Source: CBDDFQ01 sp965227035 (GTDB taxonomy: Bacteria; Pseudomonadota; Gammaproteobacteria; Burkholderiales; Burkholderiaceae_C). Taken from it: 64,000 bases of DNA. This document shows, piece after piece, positions 1 through 6,266 of this stretch. Every line of letters starts with the position of its first letter. The stretch's first letter is position 1. The translations under genes were made by a program, and so were the position numbers. The stretch is from assembly GCA_965227035.1 (NCBI GenBank), contig OZ245724.1, positions 558,001-622,000 on the forward strand. Direction: 5' to 3'. The notes beneath the pieces were generated by a model that worked only from the letters and a program-made list of their open reading frames with translations, ran no database searches and was not told where the DNA came from.

Positions 1-1
1 C

Positions 2-259
2 AACGCAATCGCGCAAGAGAACGAAGTAGCGCGCGAGGATTTGCCGTTCGAATTCATGATGAACGCGTTGCGATTGAGCGAGGGGTTCGAATTGCAGTCG
101 TTCACCGATCGCACCGGCCTTCCGATTACTGCCATCGCGCGCCAATTGGACGAGGCCGAAAAAAAGGGTTTGATCGAGCGGGATTTTGTTCGGGTGAAAC
201 CCACGACGCGCGGATTCGATTTCCTCAACGACCTGCAGTCGATTTTCCTTCCGGGCTGA
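2..259 (+). CDS. hemW: HemW-like radical SAM protein, C-terminal end (partial)
   Basis: The open frame enters from before the window and ends at a TGA at 257-259. It encodes the last 85 residues or so, including DLPFEFMMNALRL and a winged-helix-like tail with RQLDEAEKKGL. This matches the C-terminal HemN domain of HemW (formerly called oxygen-independent coproporphyrinogen oxidase-like), a radical SAM protein now seen as a haem chaperone. The radical SAM core and the CxxxCxxC cluster lie upstream of the window, so the family call rests on the tail only. A tRNA-Ser gene follows 70 bp downstream on the same strand. Confidence 0.75.
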   Translation, partial: NAIAQENEVAREDLPFEFMMNALRLSEGFELQSFTDRTGLPITAIARQLDEAEKKGLIERDFVRVKPTTRGFDFLNDLQSIFLPG

Positions 260-329
260 AGCGGACGGCGATTTTGCCCCGGGGGGAGTCGATCAGGGCC
301 GATTAGAGCCGGTTAGAATTGCAGCTTCC

Positions 330-417
330 GGAAGCGTGGCAGAGTGGTCGATTGCACCGGTCTTGAAAACCGGCAACGGGAAACCGTTCGTGAGTTCGAA
401 TCTCACCGCTTCCGCCA
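330..417 (+). tRNA. tRNA-Ser (anticodon UGA)
   Basis: The 7-bp acceptor stem GGAAGCG pairs with CGCTTCC at 407-413. It is followed by a discriminator G and an encoded CCA at 415-417. The anticodon stem CCGGT/ACCGG encloses a loop with TGA at 364-366, which reads UCA codons. A long variable arm, typical of serine tRNAs, lies before the T arm (GTGAG TTCGAAT CTCAC). A possible -10 element, TAGAAT, sits at 314-319. The 3' end, from the T stem to CCA, doubles as the left attachment site of the filamentous prophage, so the tRNA remains intact after integration. Confidence 0.97.
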
Positions 418-666
418 GTTGGCGATCTTTTTCAGCATGCGGTCCTTGCATGCGCTTTCCCGCTCGGATTCGAGCGCGGCCACAACAATCCATTCATTGA
501 CGTTTTCGCCGAGTTCGTCGGCAAGTGCTCCTGCAATCGCCGGACTTAGATGACCACGCGTTTTTGCGGTGTGAAGCGCATTTCTGGACAGCTTCAGACG
601 GTCGTGCCAATAGGGTGCCGGGTTGGCAGCGAGTGCGGCATCTAGCAGATTCATCGTCGTTTGCAT
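403..666 (-). CDS. Putative phage repressor / small HTH protein
   Basis: This is an 87-residue protein transcribed away from the phage structural genes. The start at 666 has a good ribosome site (TAGGAG, about 8 nt upstream); an internal Met at residue 5 is an alternative. The sequence is helical, with an HTH-like segment around residues 18-62 (LKLSRNALHTAKTRG and SPAIAGALADELG). It resembles small DUF3693/Cro-like proteins of inoviruses, which fits a lysogeny regulator divergent from the replication genes. The stop codon lies in the host-derived attL sequence. In the excised circle the frame would read through it for about 25 more residues. The function is inferred from position and fold, not from a characterised homologue. 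Confidence 0.7.
   Translation of the reverse strand: MQTTMNLLDAALAANPAPYWHDRLKLSRNALHTAKTRGHLSPAIAGALADELGENVNEWIVVAALESERESACKDRMLKKIANWRKR
404..418. repeat. attL: left attachment core in the tRNA-Ser 3' end
   Basis: CACCGCTTCCGCCAG is repeated exactly at 7768-7782. The match extends 8 bp upstream with two mismatches (TCGAATCT against TCGAAACC), which gives a 23-bp imperfect repeat. It covers the 3' acceptor strand plus CCA. It also overlaps the last codons of the minus-strand repressor-like gene. Confidence 0.9.
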
Positions 667-684
667 ATCGGTAACTCCTACATG

Positions 685-702
685 TTGTTTGCATGCCAAC
701 AA
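685..702. promoter_or_regulatory. Inverted repeat, candidate phage operator
   Basis: TTGTTTGCATGCCAACAA is an 18-bp inverted repeat with one non-pairing position per arm. It lies just upstream of the start of the minus-strand repressor-like gene, in the control region shared with the ssDNA-binding gene. Related half-sites (GTTGCAAAC at about 727-735) lie nearby. It is a natural binding site for the adjacent HTH protein, but binding is inference. Confidence 0.45.
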
Positions 703-762
703 TATGTGTGCAACGTTCAAATTTCGTTGCAAACGTGGTGAATGCATTCTATGTTCGCTCCT

Positions 763-779
763 GCACACAAAGTGTGTGC
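763..779. promoter_or_regulatory. Perfect inverted repeat before the ssDNA-binding gene
   Basis: GCACACA-AAG-TGTGTGC has 7-bp arms and a 3-bp spacer. It lies 20 bp upstream of the start at 799 and just before the ribosome site CAGGAG. It could be an operator in DNA, or a small hairpin in the leader RNA that affects translation of the ssDNA-binding protein. Confidence 0.4.
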
Positions 780-798
780 GTTCAACAGGAGCCACAAC

Positions 799-1107
799 AT
801 GCTGAAAGTCACAATCGTTTCCCCCGAAGTCCGTGAGATGAAGGGCGTCGCCAAAGCCTCTGGCAAGCCTTATCACATGGGCATGCAAACGGGCTACATC
901 TTCGTTCTCGACAAGGCTGGCAAGCCCGCCCCATATCCCGAAAAATTCGACGTGATGCTCGATCGTGCTGACGATTACGAGCACACGCATTCCTTCAAGT
1001 CGTACCCTGCGGGCGACTACATCCTGCACCCGGCCAGCATCTATCTCGATGGCAATGGCCGTCTTGCGGTGGCTCCCAAGCTCGTCCAGCAGCCAGCGAA
1101 AAGCTGA
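799..1107 (+). CDS. Inovirus single-stranded DNA-binding protein (pV-like)
   Basis: This 102-residue protein starts MLKVTIVSPEV, with CAGGAG 7 nt upstream. The start at 799 is preferred over an in-frame ATG at 742, which would read through the operator region. The conserved pattern GKPYHMGMQTGYIFVLDKAG, then YPEKF, PAGDYILHP and GRLAVAPKL, matches the helix-destabilising protein family (phage DNA-bind) of filamentous phages. In this family the protein coats newly made ssDNA genomes and shuts down conversion to double strand before packaging. It is the first gene of the rightward phage operon. Confidence 0.9.
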   Translation: MLKVTIVSPEVREMKGVAKASGKPYHMGMQTGYIFVLDKAGKPAPYPEKFDVMLDRADDYEHTHSFKSYPAGDYILHPASIYLDGNGRLAVAPKLVQQPAKS

Positions 1108-1118
1108 TCGGGTGCGCC

Positions 1119-1304
1119 ATGCAAACGGCAATGCACGCCGCGAAGCTCGCCATCTTGCAGATGGCCTGCCAATCGCTCATCGCTGACCAGCAGGACGATC
1201 CGCTTCAACCCGAGGTGGACGGCATCGCCGTTCAGTTCGCGGACGGCGATCTTGATATCACCTACACGCACCAAGGCCGCATGGTCGCAGGGGAGGGTGC
1301 ATGA
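1119..1304 (+). CDS. Small inovirus protein of unknown function
   Basis: A 61-residue acidic protein (MQTAMHAAKLAILQ...) lies 11 bp after the ssDNA-binding gene, and its TGA overlaps the next ATG (ATGA at 1301-1304). The tight packing supports it as a real phage gene. An N-terminal helix is followed by a beta-like segment, DGIAVQFADGDLDITY. I recognise no family; similar small genes sit between genes V and II in Ralstonia and Burkholderia inoviruses. Confidence 0.65.
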   Translation: MQTAMHAAKLAILQMACQSLIADQQDDPLQPEVDGIAVQFADGDLDITYTHQGRMVAGEGA

Positions 1305-1531
1305 ACGCGCCCGCTCAACTCACCATGTTCGAGCCAGACGGCGCTGAGGCGGTTGCGCTTTTGCAGATGCACATGAAGGAAGCGGATCGCCTGCGCAGCG
1401 CAGCCGAGCGCCTCCGTTTGTGTGGCATCGACTCCGGCGCTGCGCTGCTTTCGCGTCTCGCTGAAAGCTCGGAACGTGACGCGCTGGTGTTTGCAATCCT
1501 CCTCGATATCGAACGCGAGGCAGGACTGTGA
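1301..1531 (+). CDS. Small helical inovirus protein of unknown function
   Basis: This 76-residue protein is almost entirely helical (EAVALLQMHMKEADRLRSAA and SSERDALVFAILLDIE). It is coupled on both sides: its ATG overlaps the upstream stop, and its TGA overlaps a GTG start at 1528. I see no catalytic motif. It could be an accessory of replication, or of phage gene regulation. Its status as a gene rests on the overlap pattern and on codon use like its neighbours. Confidence 0.65.
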   Translation: MNAPAQLTMFEPDGAEAVALLQMHMKEADRLRSAAERLRLCGIDSGAALLSRLAESSERDALVFAILLDIEREAGL

Positions 1532-1626
1532 ACCTTCTGCGCACCATCGTTCGTGGCTTCGGCTGGCGTCTCGGCGCTCTGGCCGCTGTCGCTCTCGTCG
1601 CCTTCATCGCAAAGGTGTTCGCATGA
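1528..1626 (+). CDS. Single-span membrane microprotein
   Basis: The frame GTG(1528)-TGA(1626) encodes 32 residues: a basic start (NLLRTIVRGFGWR) followed by one hydrophobic helix, LGALAAVALVAFIAKVFA. The GTG overlaps the upstream stop (GTGA), and the TGA overlaps the ATG of the replication gene (ATGA at 1623). The length and topology recall pVII/pIX-like minor coat proteins, but the position before the replication gene is unusual for those. The role is therefore open. Confidence 0.55.
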   Translation: MNLLRTIVRGFGWRLGALAAVALVAFIAKVFA

Positions 1627-2441
1627 TCGCCACGATGCAGGCACGCAGCAGCGGCGCAGCCGCTGGGCTTGTCTCACTATCAACAACGCATACGCAGTCG
1701 GTTCCCACCTTCTGGGCAGACAACGTGGTCACCATCGACCACGAAGCCCAGAGGGTCACGAACCTTCGAAAGAGTATCGGTGTTGCTGCCAAGGTGATGC
1801 CTCGCACGCGATCGGATCGGCTCTGCATGGTGACGTTGACCTACAAGGGCGACAACACCAACTGGAAGCCGAACCATGTTCGGGACTACCTCACCAACGT
1901 GCGCAACTGGTTCAAGCGTCAGACAGGGCAGAAGCTCCGCTACATCTGGGTTGCAGAGCTACAGCAACGGGGCGTTATCCACTACCACGCGGTTTTCTGG
2001 ATGCCCAAGGGCATCACCATGCCCAAAGCCGACAAACGCGGCTGGTGGCCCTACGGCATGACCCGCACAGAGGCGGTTCGTCAGCCGGTCGCATACCTCA
2101 TGAGCTACGTCTCAAAAATCGAATCAAAGAACGTCGGGGAGTTTCCTCATGGAGCACGCATTTCCGGTGTTGGTGGCCTCTCTAAGCATGGCCGCGACAT
2201 TAAGCGCTGGGTGGGTTGGCCTTCGTATCTGCGCCAAAACTCTGAGGTCGGAGAGCCTTGGAGACGCGCGAAGGGAGGCGGTTTCATCAATGCTGACGAT
2301 GGACGTTTTATGCAGTCTGAGTACGCCCCAACGGGCGGCGGTTTTAACTCATTTATACGAATCCACACCCACGAAAGAGCCATCCCAGCGGAAGGCCCGT
2401 TCATGTGGTTCCCGCGTCCGAAAAACGCATTTCTTCACTGA
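1623..2441 (+). CDS. Inovirus replication initiator (HUH endonuclease, gene II-like)
   Basis: This 272-residue rolling-circle initiator starts at the ATG overlapping the upstream stop. Motif 1 is LCMVTLTY (about 67-74). The metal-binding HUH motif is VIHYHAVFW, with His120 and His122. The catalytic-Tyr region is YLMSYVSKIE, where Tyr162 with Lys165 fits the family's YxxK pattern. The protein nicks the plus strand at the double-strand origin, is covalently linked to it and re-ligates after one round. The C-terminal third (after 200) has few conserved features. The ORF extends upstream in frame to 1422, but that part is out of keeping with the overlapping upstream genes. Confidence 0.85.
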   Translation: MIATMQARSSGAAAGLVSLSTTHTQSVPTFWADNVVTIDHEAQRVTNLRKSIGVAAKVMPRTRSDRLCMVTLTYKGDNTNWKPNHVRDYLTNVRNWFKRQTGQKLRYIWVAELQQRGVIHYHAVFWMPKGITMPKADKRGWWPYGMTRTEAVRQPVAYLMSYVSKIESKNVGEFPHGARISGVGGLSKHGRDIKRWVGWPSYLRQNSEVGEPWRRAKGGGFINADDGRFMQSEYAPTGGGFNSFIRIHTHERAIPAEGPFMWFPRPKNAFLH

Positions 2442-2450
2442 GGCAAAAAC

Positions 2451-2588
2451 ATGATCCCGATGATCTGCACCGCGTGCGGTTTCACCTTCAACGTCTCGAG
2501 CGACTCCGAAGCCGAAGCAATGCTCGGTTACGGCGCTTGCAACGAATGCGGCGAAGAGGAATGTCTCTCGCTGGATGAAGAGGAATGA
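2451..2588 (+). CDS. Tiny zinc-ribbon-like protein
   Basis: The frame ATG(2451)-TGA(2588) encodes 45 residues. Two CxxC pairs, CTAC at 6-9 and CNEC at 30-33, plus a Cys38, suggest a small rubredoxin- or zinc-ribbon-like metal site. The C-terminus is strongly acidic (DEEE). It lies 9 bp after the replication gene and just before the next phage gene. Similar small Cys-pair proteins occur at this place in betaproteobacterial inoviruses, but I know of no proven function. Confidence 0.6.
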   Translation: MIPMICTACGFTFNVSSDSEAEAMLGYGACNECGEEECLSLDEEE

Positions 2589-2595
2589 GGCTCCT

Positions 2596-2808
2596 ATGCG
2601 CGTCTTTGTTTGCACTGTCGATCTTGATCCTTGCCCAGCGGGGAGCAACGCTTCTATCAGCTTCCCCGAGGCCATCGATCCGGCTCTATTCGGTGTCACT
2701 CCCGACACCATGCTCCACGTCTACACATGGGGATTCGGCGCTGTCCTCTCCATGTGGGCCATCGGTTATTTCGTCGGCTTGGCAGTGGGAATGATTCGGA
2801 AAGTGTGA
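2596..2808 (+). CDS. Small inovirus membrane protein
   Basis: This 70-residue protein starts at the ATG at 2596, with GAGG 5 nt upstream. The N-terminal half contains two Cys (VFVCTVDLDPCPAG). The C-terminal half has one membrane helix (TWGFGAVLSMWAIGYFVGLA) ending in a basic tail, IRKV, the same tail as the major coat protein. The position directly before the major coat gene suggests a minor virion or assembly protein. I cannot assign it to pVII or pIX. Confidence 0.6.
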   Translation: MRVFVCTVDLDPCPAGSNASISFPEAIDPALFGVTPDTMLHVYTWGFGAVLSMWAIGYFVGLAVGMIRKV

Positions 2809-2839
2809 TTCCAGCGGATGGCCCATGCCGTGGGTCTTC

Positions 2840-2857
2840 CGGTGCAATTCCGCACCG
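2840..2857 (+). other. RNA hairpin in the leader of the major coat gene
   Basis: CGGTGC-AATTCC-GCACCG forms a perfect 6-bp stem with a 6-nt loop. It ends 21 nt before the coat-protein ATG. There is no T tract, so it is not a standard terminator. It may protect the abundant coat-protein mRNA or mark an RNA-processing point. Confidence 0.4.
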
Positions 2858-2878
2858 TTAACCAACTGAAAGTGAAAA

Positions 2879-3103
2879 ATGAAATTCAATCAAAAACTGG
2901 CTGCTCTCGTCGCTGCAACTTCCACCATGCTCCTGAGCGCTGCTGCTCAAGCTCAAACCGCTACCGGCTTCGATGCAGTGCTCGACGCTGTTGACCTGTC
3001 GGGCGTGTCCACCAAGATCGCTGCGCTGGCCGTGATCGTCGTGGGCATCGCATTGGTGTTCAAAGGCCCCGATATCGCAAAGCGCGTTATCCGCAAGGTC
3101 TAA
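2879..3103 (+). CDS. Major coat protein (pVIII-like)
   Basis: This 74-residue precursor has a signal peptide (MKFNQKLAALVAATSTMLLS then AAAQAQ, cut near residue 25). The mature chain is about 49 residues: an acidic amphipathic part (TGFDAVLDAVDLSG), one membrane helix (residues 47-62) and a basic tail, KGPDIAKRVIRKV. That is the classic layout of inovirus major coat proteins, where the basic end contacts the packaged DNA. No strong Shine-Dalgarno sequence is visible, which is odd for a highly made protein; the upstream hairpin may matter. Confidence 0.88.
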   Translation: MKFNQKLAALVAATSTMLLSAAAQAQTATGFDAVLDAVDLSGVSTKIAALAVIVVGIALVFKGPDIAKRVIRKV

Positions 3104-3106
3104 GCC

Positions 3107-3205
3107 ATGACAACCGGCGCACTCATTGTTCTGTTCTGGGCCATCATCGCCATGATCGGCGCGATGGGTGCGGCGGCTTTCATCGCTGGGATGAAATCAG
3201 CATGA
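3107..3205 (+). CDS. Minor coat-like membrane microprotein (pVII/pIX-like)
   Basis: The frame ATG(3107)-TGA(3205) encodes 32 residues with one long hydrophobic helix (ALIVLFWAIIAMIGAMGAAA) and a short KSA end. The size and single span match pVII and pIX of filamentous phages, which cap the end of the virion that emerges first. Its stop overlaps the ATG of the pIII-like gene (ATGA at 3202), which indicates translational coupling inside the structural operon. Confidence 0.6.
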   Translation: MTTGALIVLFWAIIAMIGAMGAAAFIAGMKSA

Positions 3206-4542
3206 AACGTCTGATTTTCATCCTGGCACTTTGTGGGACAGGCTTTTCTGCTCACGCGCAAAGTACCGACTACGTAACTGCTGCCGAATTCGGCCGCATG
3301 TGGGCACGATCATTTCCCGATGGTGCTACGCAGGTTCGCAATTTTCCCGGTGGTGGCACTCCGATTGCTGCCACTCCGACCGTCTCGCAACTAGCAGGGA
3401 CGAAAGATTTATCACTCGCCAAGGCAAGCTCTTTTCCGCTGGCATCGCCCAACGTGACCGCGCCTGTCAATGTCGTGGCCAAGGTGCCCGTCGCAAAGCT
3501 CACCAAGGCCCTTAAACCGATCCTTGCTGCTGTGCCCTATGTCGGCACTGTCATTGCCATTGGTTCGGCTCTCAAAGACTGGTACGACTCGTCCGGCATA
3601 TCCGTGAATCCGAATCCGACCGATCCGACGAAGCCATACACCCGCACCGTCAGCGGATATGCAAGCTATAAGGATTACACGTCCAACATTGGAGGAATTA
3701 CCGATCCGGTCACTTGGTCATGGCAGTCTGCATGCAGCACCGGCCCGAACAACCCCGCGTGTACGTGGGGTGTCAGCAGCTGGTATTCCACGCCCTACGT
3801 GAACACCGCAATCGGCTGCGCCAGTGGTGGTGGCTGTGTCGTTACGCGAACCAACGCGCCCGGTGGGAACAGCTTCATCATCGTGCCTGTCGGCCCTGTC
3901 GTTAACTCCAATCTCCCAGCGTCGATGGACGATATCGCGCCGTACCTCGAATCGAAACAGCCACCGGCTTCCGTCTTGAAAGAAATTCTCGATAAGGGCG
4001 GTCAAGTCGAGCTTGATACTCCCACCGTTAGCGGCCCAGCAACCGTTGCCGGGCCAACGTCTTCCAAGGTCACCCCGACCGGCACGCAGACAACAACGAC
4101 GAATTACAACATCACATACAACGGCGACAAGATCACCGTGACGCAGGTAACCACCACGTCGAATTACAACTCGTCCACTGGGGTGACGACGACTGAAACC
4201 ACCACCGAAAAAGAGCCTCTCGATTTGCCATCGGACACGCCGCTTAGTGACGTTCCGAAGCTCTACGAACAGAAGTATCCGCAGGGCTTCGCTGGCATCT
4301 GGACGACTCGCAAAGCGGCTTTTCTCGCTACGCCCATTGGTTCGCTCACCACTCAATTGATGCCCACCATAGGAAGCGGCGGCTCCTGTCCATCGTGGCA
4401 ATTGAACCTCGATCTAGGTGTGTCGCAATGGGGATTCGGCACGCACGAGGTCGCCCCTCCGTGCTGGGTCTGGGACTTCGGCGGTGTTGTCATCGTCATC
4501 AGTGCGCTGCTGCTTGCGCGTCGAATGATCTTCGGAGGTTGA
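3202..4542 (+). CDS. pIII/TspB-like adsorption protein
   Basis: This 446-residue protein has a signal peptide (MKRLIFILALCGTGFSAHAQ). The N-terminal domain carries several Cys (for example SACSTGPNNPACTWG). A Thr/Ser-rich linker follows at about 285-345 with short TTT/NYN repeats. The C-terminal domain has Cys pairs and a final anchor helix, FGGVVIVISALLLARRMIFG. This is the layout of minor coat proteins that bind pilus and TolA, and of the TspB-like proteins found in betaproteobacterial inoviruses. The N-terminal part probably decides host range. The gene sits in its usual place between coat and pVI genes. Confidence 0.8.
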   Translation: MKRLIFILALCGTGFSAHAQSTDYVTAAEFGRMWARSFPDGATQVRNFPGGGTPIAATPTVSQLAGTKDLSLAKASSFPLASPNVTAPVNVVAKVPVAKLTKALKPILAAVPYVGTVIAIGSALKDWYDSSGISVNPNPTDPTKPYTRTVSGYASYKDYTSNIGGITDPVTWSWQSACSTGPNNPACTWGVSSWYSTPYVNTAIGCASGGGCVVTRTNAPGGNSFIIVPVGPVVNSNLPASMDDIAPYLESKQPPASVLKEILDKGGQVELDTPTVSGPATVAGPTSSKVTPTGTQTTTTNYNITYNGDKITVTQVTTTSNYNSSTGVTTTETTTEKEPLDLPSDTPLSDVPKLYEQKYPQGFAGIWTTRKAAFLATPIGSLTTQLMPTIGSGGSCPSWQLNLDLGVSQWGFGTHEVAPPCWVWDFGGVVIVISALLLARRMIFGG

Positions 4543-4543
4543 T

Positions 4544-4879
4544 ATGGCTGCTGGCTTCACAATGCTGCTCTCCAAGATCGCGGAAATCGTCGCGTGGTTT
4601 GGAAAGCTCTTCCTCGGCGTGTTCGCTTCGCTCTGGTTTCTCGTCACTGACTTTTTCTGCTGGATATTCGACAAAACCACCGAGCTTGCAGTCTCTGCCG
4701 TCGCATCTGTCAACGTGTCCGGCATCACCACCAGTTTGTCTGCATGGGGTCAGGTTCCTGCTGACGTCATGAACATCCTTTCCCTTCTTCGACTCGGCGA
4801 AGCGATCACGATCATTAGTGCGGCCATCGTCGTGCGCTTCACGCTTCAACTCATTCCCTTTGTGAGGCTCGGCTCATGA
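4544..4879 (+). CDS. pVI-like minor coat protein (DUF2523 family)
   Basis: This 111-residue protein has three hydrophobic segments: IAEIVAWFGKLFLGVFASLW, LVTDFFCWIFD and, at the C-terminus, AITIISAAIVVRFTLQL. It matches the DUF2523 type of inovirus gene VI products, which hold pIII at the trailing end of the virion. It starts 1 bp after the pIII-like stop. Its own stop overlaps the Zot-like ATG by 4 nt, so the three genes are likely to be translated as a unit. Confidence 0.8.
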   Translation: MAAGFTMLLSKIAEIVAWFGKLFLGVFASLWFLVTDFFCWIFDKTTELAVSAVASVNVSGITTSLSAWGQVPADVMNILSLLRLGEAITIISAAIVVRFTLQLIPFVRLGS

Positions 4880-6057
4880 TTAACGGCATCGAAGGCATCC
4901 CCGGCTCTGGCAAGAGCTACGAGGCCGTGGTCTATCACGTCCTCGCTGCGCTCAAAGAAGGGCGTCTCGTCGTCACCAATTTGCCGCTCATCGTGGAGAT
5001 GTTTGCGGCCATGGATTCGAGTTACCGATATCTCATCGAGGTGCGAAAGACACCGGCTCCTGTGCGTGGCACTTGGGATGCGAACCGCGAGGATTCGGCC
5101 TTCGAGTTGTTTGCCGATGGTCGATGCGAAGCGCCAGGGCGAAAAGTGGCGGTGTTCGGCCACGTCTGGGACTACTACCATACGTGGCGCCACCCGAGCA
5201 CCGGGCATGGCCCGCTCTTCGTCATTGATGAATGCCACGTCTCGCTGCCGTCGATCGGCACCGATTCGCAAGTGCATGAGTACTACAAGCTCCACCGACA
5301 TTTCAACGTCGATGTGCTGCTGATGACGCAATCTTTTCGCGATATCGATCAGCCGATTGCTCGCCTTATGGGCATTCTTGTGAAGTGTCGTAAAGCGGAC
5401 ATCATGGGCCGTCCGAAGAGCTACATCCGAAAGGTGCATGCCGGCTATCGAGGCGCTGTCATCAGCACGGAAGAACGCAAGTATCAGCCTCAGTTCTTCG
5501 GCCTTTATCGAAGCCATACGCAGGGCAACGCGATTGCTGAGAAACCTGCTGGCGATATGACGCCTTTCCTCGTTCAGTTCAACCGCGTTAAATGGGTCGT
5601 GGTGGCCTTCGGCGTCGTGTTCGCTGCGTGGGCATTCTTTCCGAAAGAAAAGGCCCAGAGCGTTGCGAAGAACCCTCCCGCTTGGCTTGTCGAAGCCGAA
5701 CAGGAACGCAAAGCAGGGCGCTCCGCTGCTGCCATGATTACGCCCGTTCAAGTTCCACCCGGTGCAAACGCGCAAAACGATGTGCAGCCGGTCGCCGAGG
5801 ATGAGATGCCAGAGCCTTTCGGGTTCAAGGGCGTGCACCTTACGGGCCGCGTGAAGATGCGCGGTCGTGTGCTCTACACCTTCGCGCTCTCCAATAACGC
5901 CGTTTTCGTCAACTCTGTGACCAGCGACGAACTCGAATCTATGGGCTACAAGTGGGAACCTCTCACCGACTGTGCCGGTGCACTTCATTGGAAAAAGAAA
6001 GTCCGAGCCGTCATCTGTGACGCGCCAAAAACAACCGGGGAAACGGCGCAGGCGTAA
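4876..6057 (+). CDS. Zot/pI-like phage assembly ATPase
   Basis: This 393-residue protein has an N-terminal Zonular occludens toxin (Zot) NTPase domain: P-loop GIPGSGKS (7-14) and Walker B LFVIDEC with Asp118-Glu119. A single membrane helix at about 239-255 is followed by a periplasmic tail of about 135 residues with two Cys near the end (DCAG and VICD). Inovirus pI proteins use ATP to extrude the phage through the envelope. The name Zot comes from the Vibrio phage homologue and does not imply toxin activity here. No separate pIV secretin gene is present, so the phage probably uses a host secretin. Confidence 0.9.
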   Translation: MINGIEGIPGSGKSYEAVVYHVLAALKEGRLVVTNLPLIVEMFAAMDSSYRYLIEVRKTPAPVRGTWDANREDSAFELFADGRCEAPGRKVAVFGHVWDYYHTWRHPSTGHGPLFVIDECHVSLPSIGTDSQVHEYYKLHRHFNVDVLLMTQSFRDIDQPIARLMGILVKCRKADIMGRPKSYIRKVHAGYRGAVISTEERKYQPQFFGLYRSHTQGNAIAEKPAGDMTPFLVQFNRVKWVVVAFGVVFAAWAFFPKEKAQSVAKNPPAWLVEAEQERKAGRSAAAMITPVQVPPGANAQNDVQPVAEDEMPEPFGFKGVHLTGRVKMRGRVLYTFALSNNAVFVNSVTSDELESMGYKWEPLTDCAGALHWKKKVRAVICDAPKTTGETAQA

Positions 6058-6266
6058 GAGAAAGGGGCCCCGCTTGCGGGGAATGAATCGCCCGCCGAAG
6101 CACACCACCTCACACCATTTTGAAAGACACAGCAGGGCCCCGGATAGCGTCCTCGCGACGCGCCCGCAGGGTCTGGGGTCGGGGCCGTAGCGGAGCGTAG
6201 GGATGGGGTGACAAACCCCATGGCATGCTTTAGGCCCTAAAAAAAGTCACTGGAGGATATGGGAGC
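6058..6266. promoter_or_regulatory. Phage non-coding region with stem-loops (candidate origin / packaging signal)
   Basis: No gene is seen in these 209 bp, but structure is dense. CCCCG-CTTG-CGGGG (6069-6080 area) lies just after the Zot-like stop. GGCCCCG (6136-6142) pairs with CGGGGCC (6180-6186) and encloses an inner hairpin, GCGTC-CTCGC-GACGC (6147-6161). A third hairpin, ATGGGGT-GACAA-ACCCCAT, lies at 6203-6221. Inoviruses keep their replication origin and packaging hairpin in the one large intergenic region, so this is the best candidate for both. The exact nick site cannot be read from sequence alone. Confidence 0.55.

Noticed and set aside
742..798. An upstream start for the phage ssDNA-binding protein at 742
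   Set aside because: The added 19 residues would be encoded by the operator-like region, and a good ribosome site precedes the ATG at 799.
4876..6057. The phage Zot-like protein as an enterotoxin
   Set aside because: The active toxin peptide of Vibrio Zot is not recognisable in the C-terminal tail, and the conserved role of the family is phage extrusion.
4846..6108. A 420-codon minus-strand frame opposite the Zot-like gene
   Set aside because: The plus-strand Zot-like gene has clear Walker motifs and ATGA coupling to its neighbour. The minus frame has no ribosome site or motif.
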